From Chloroflexi bacterium CFX6 (lineage in GTDB: Bacteria > Chloroflexota > Anaerolineae > Anaerolineales > Villigracilaceae), in the NCBI GenBank assembly GCA_030263595.1, contig SZPG01000004.1, positions 1 to 64,000 of the forward strand: DNA of 64,000 nucleotides, in the 5' to 3' direction. The notes beneath the pieces are model-generated. The model was not told the DNA's origin, made no database searches, and worked only from the letters and a program-made list of their open reading frames with translations. Below, in pieces: positions 63,149 to 64,000 of the stretch. Within the stretch, counting starts at the first letter, position 1; every line of letters begins with the position of its first letter. Both the position numbers and the translations under genes were made by a program.

Positions 63149-64000
63149 TTATCGAGGCACAAAATAGATCCAAAAGTCGTGACCCGGCGCGTCCGAATCG
63201 AACAGGCGCAACTGCCCGTCCGGATACAACGATTTCAACGCGTCCAGCGTTTCCGTGTCGTTGAACTCCTGTTGTTCCAAATTGGCGCGCACCATGAACA
63301 GCCTGGGGCCCGTTAATTCTAACGTAGTCGGCAGGTTCTCCCGCCACATCGCCATATCGCGGTTCGGGATGCCCGCCCACACCGCCGGCAAACGCGTATC
63401 CACCCAATGCGGATACGGCACGATCCAGACCGTGTCCGTCCGTCCATAAGTCTGCTCGAACTCCCGGATGACCCTGCCCATGTCGGACGTGTTCCACGAT
63501 CCCTGGCGGAACGAGTTGTAATACTGATCGAAGACCAGATTGTAATTCTGGGATGCAGAGACGAACAACAGGAGTCCCGCCAATCCCCACAGCAGGACGC
63601 TTCGCATCTTCCCACGCCCAAAGCTGGTGAGGAGACCATCGAGCGCCATCGCCCCGATAACGAACGCGGGAATGTACGCGCCTCCCGCGCGGTTCAACGC
63701 GGGATTCTCGCCGGGGAACGCCAGCGAAAGCGACGAGGGCAACTGCAACAATGGAATGGATGCCAAAAGGAACAAATCCAGCCAGCGACGTTCGCGCGCA
63801 TAACGAATGAGCAACAGCACGACGCCCAACGCGAACAACGCCGCGGAGACCACGTCCAACGCGGGGCGATGCGTGACGGAATGTACCCAGATCTCGCCGT
63901 CGTCGAAGTTGAACATCTTGAGGGCTTTCCATGCGTTCGAGAAGAAGATCTCATAGGCGGGACCGGGCAGCGCCTGTTCCGTTCCGCTCAAGCGCGAGAA
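63149..64000 (-). CDS. GT39-like membrane glycosyltransferase, C-terminal part
   Basis: The frame is open to the window edge, so the 5' end lies beyond base 64000. The 284 visible residues have at least four membrane spans (LDVVSAALFALGVVLLLIRY, AYIPAFVIGAMALDGLL) and a C-terminal extracytoplasmic region (TVWIVPYPHWVDTRLPAVWA, FDSDAPGHDFWIYFVPR). The conserved NRAGGAYIPAFVIGA segment is usual in Chloroflexota PMT-like proteins. It belongs with the other envelope-glycan genes of this stretch. Confidence 0.72.
   Translation of the reverse strand, partial: FSRLSGTEQALPGPAYEIFFSNAWKALKMFNFDDGEIWVHSVTHRPALDVVSAALFALGVVLLLIRYARERRWLDLFLLASIPLLQLPSSLSLAFPGENPALNRAGGAYIPAFVIGAMALDGLLTSFGRGKMRSVLLWGLAGLLLFVSASQNYNLVFDQYYNSFRQGSWNTSDMGRVIREFEQTYGRTDTVWIVPYPHWVDTRLPAVWAGIPNRDMAMWRENLPTTLELTGPRLFMVRANLEQQEFNDTETLDALKSLYPDGQLRLFDSDAPGHDFWIYFVPR

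Overview
The window looks like a piece of a Chloroflexota (Anaerolineae-type) chromosome. The evidence is a GC-rich bacterial gene set in short, tightly overlapping operons; lipoproteins and a penicillin-binding protein with Thr/Pro 'TPTPEPT'-type linkers; very large DUF2298 (Chlor_Arch_YYY) membrane proteins, a family I associate with Chloroflexota and archaea; and dispersed palindromic repeats in many gaps. Placement rests on family knowledge only; there is no rRNA here.

Layout. 1-2976: a galE fragment, a frameshifted secreted esterase, tRNA-Pro(TGG), a small unknown gene, a GT2 glycosyltransferase and rnhB. 3036-7711 (minus): a manganese-linked block. A P-type cation ATPase and, 1.7 kb away, a 35-residue membrane protein each sit behind a good sigma70 promoter, a yybP-ykoY-type (Mn2+) riboswitch and a rho-independent terminator; glgC lies between them. 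7843-11724: recG, a large octanucleotide repeat array, coaD and a coiled-coil protein. 12144-17047 (minus): a class A penicillin-binding protein, a YwbE-like protein and an SH3-like lipoprotein in one operon, then a MaoC-type hydratase. 17076-20916: a second, mirror-symmetric octamer/15-mer array, a GH63-like glycoside hydrolase, a MITE with target duplication, and a lysophospholipase. 21034-30545 (minus): tandem V4R proteins, GNAT, TPR and XRE regulator genes, then an incomplete Tad-type set (cpaF, cpaE, a small conserved gene) with a PhoB-like regulator and two soluble histidine kinases, one with an MshEN-like N-terminus.

30646-39149 (minus): an amidohydrolase, then an origin-like gene order (parB, parA, PfkB kinase, a broken MNT/HEPN pair, khpB/jag, yidC, a PQQ-propeller lipoprotein, yidD, rnpA, rpmH); dnaA is absent. 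39254-47966 (minus): a probable potassium module of two tandem KimA-like transporters and two RCK (TrkA-type) proteins behind a 1093-residue sensor kinase. 48354-50199 (plus): an AT-richer two-gene island encoding a small membrane-associated protein and an HExxH metalloprotease-like protein; I do not recognise it. 50254-54056 (minus): two PlsC acyltransferases, cmk and a GT39-like membrane protein. 54144-54805 (plus): a TumE-like toxin-antitoxin pair. 54959-64000 (minus): envelope-glycan membrane proteins (two DUF2298, one fused to a GT39-like half; a truncated GT39), with DUF952 between them.

Themes across the window: several genes have a -10 hexamer 6-7 nt before the start codon and no Shine-Dalgarno, suggesting leaderless mRNAs. 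Simple 7-bp repeats and a palindromic CTCTCCC/GGGAGAG repeat lie in frame inside real genes. The strongest undescribed candidates are the riboswitch-controlled 35-residue protein, the mirrored octamer arrays, the in-frame heptamers, the KimA-RCK operon and the HExxH island.
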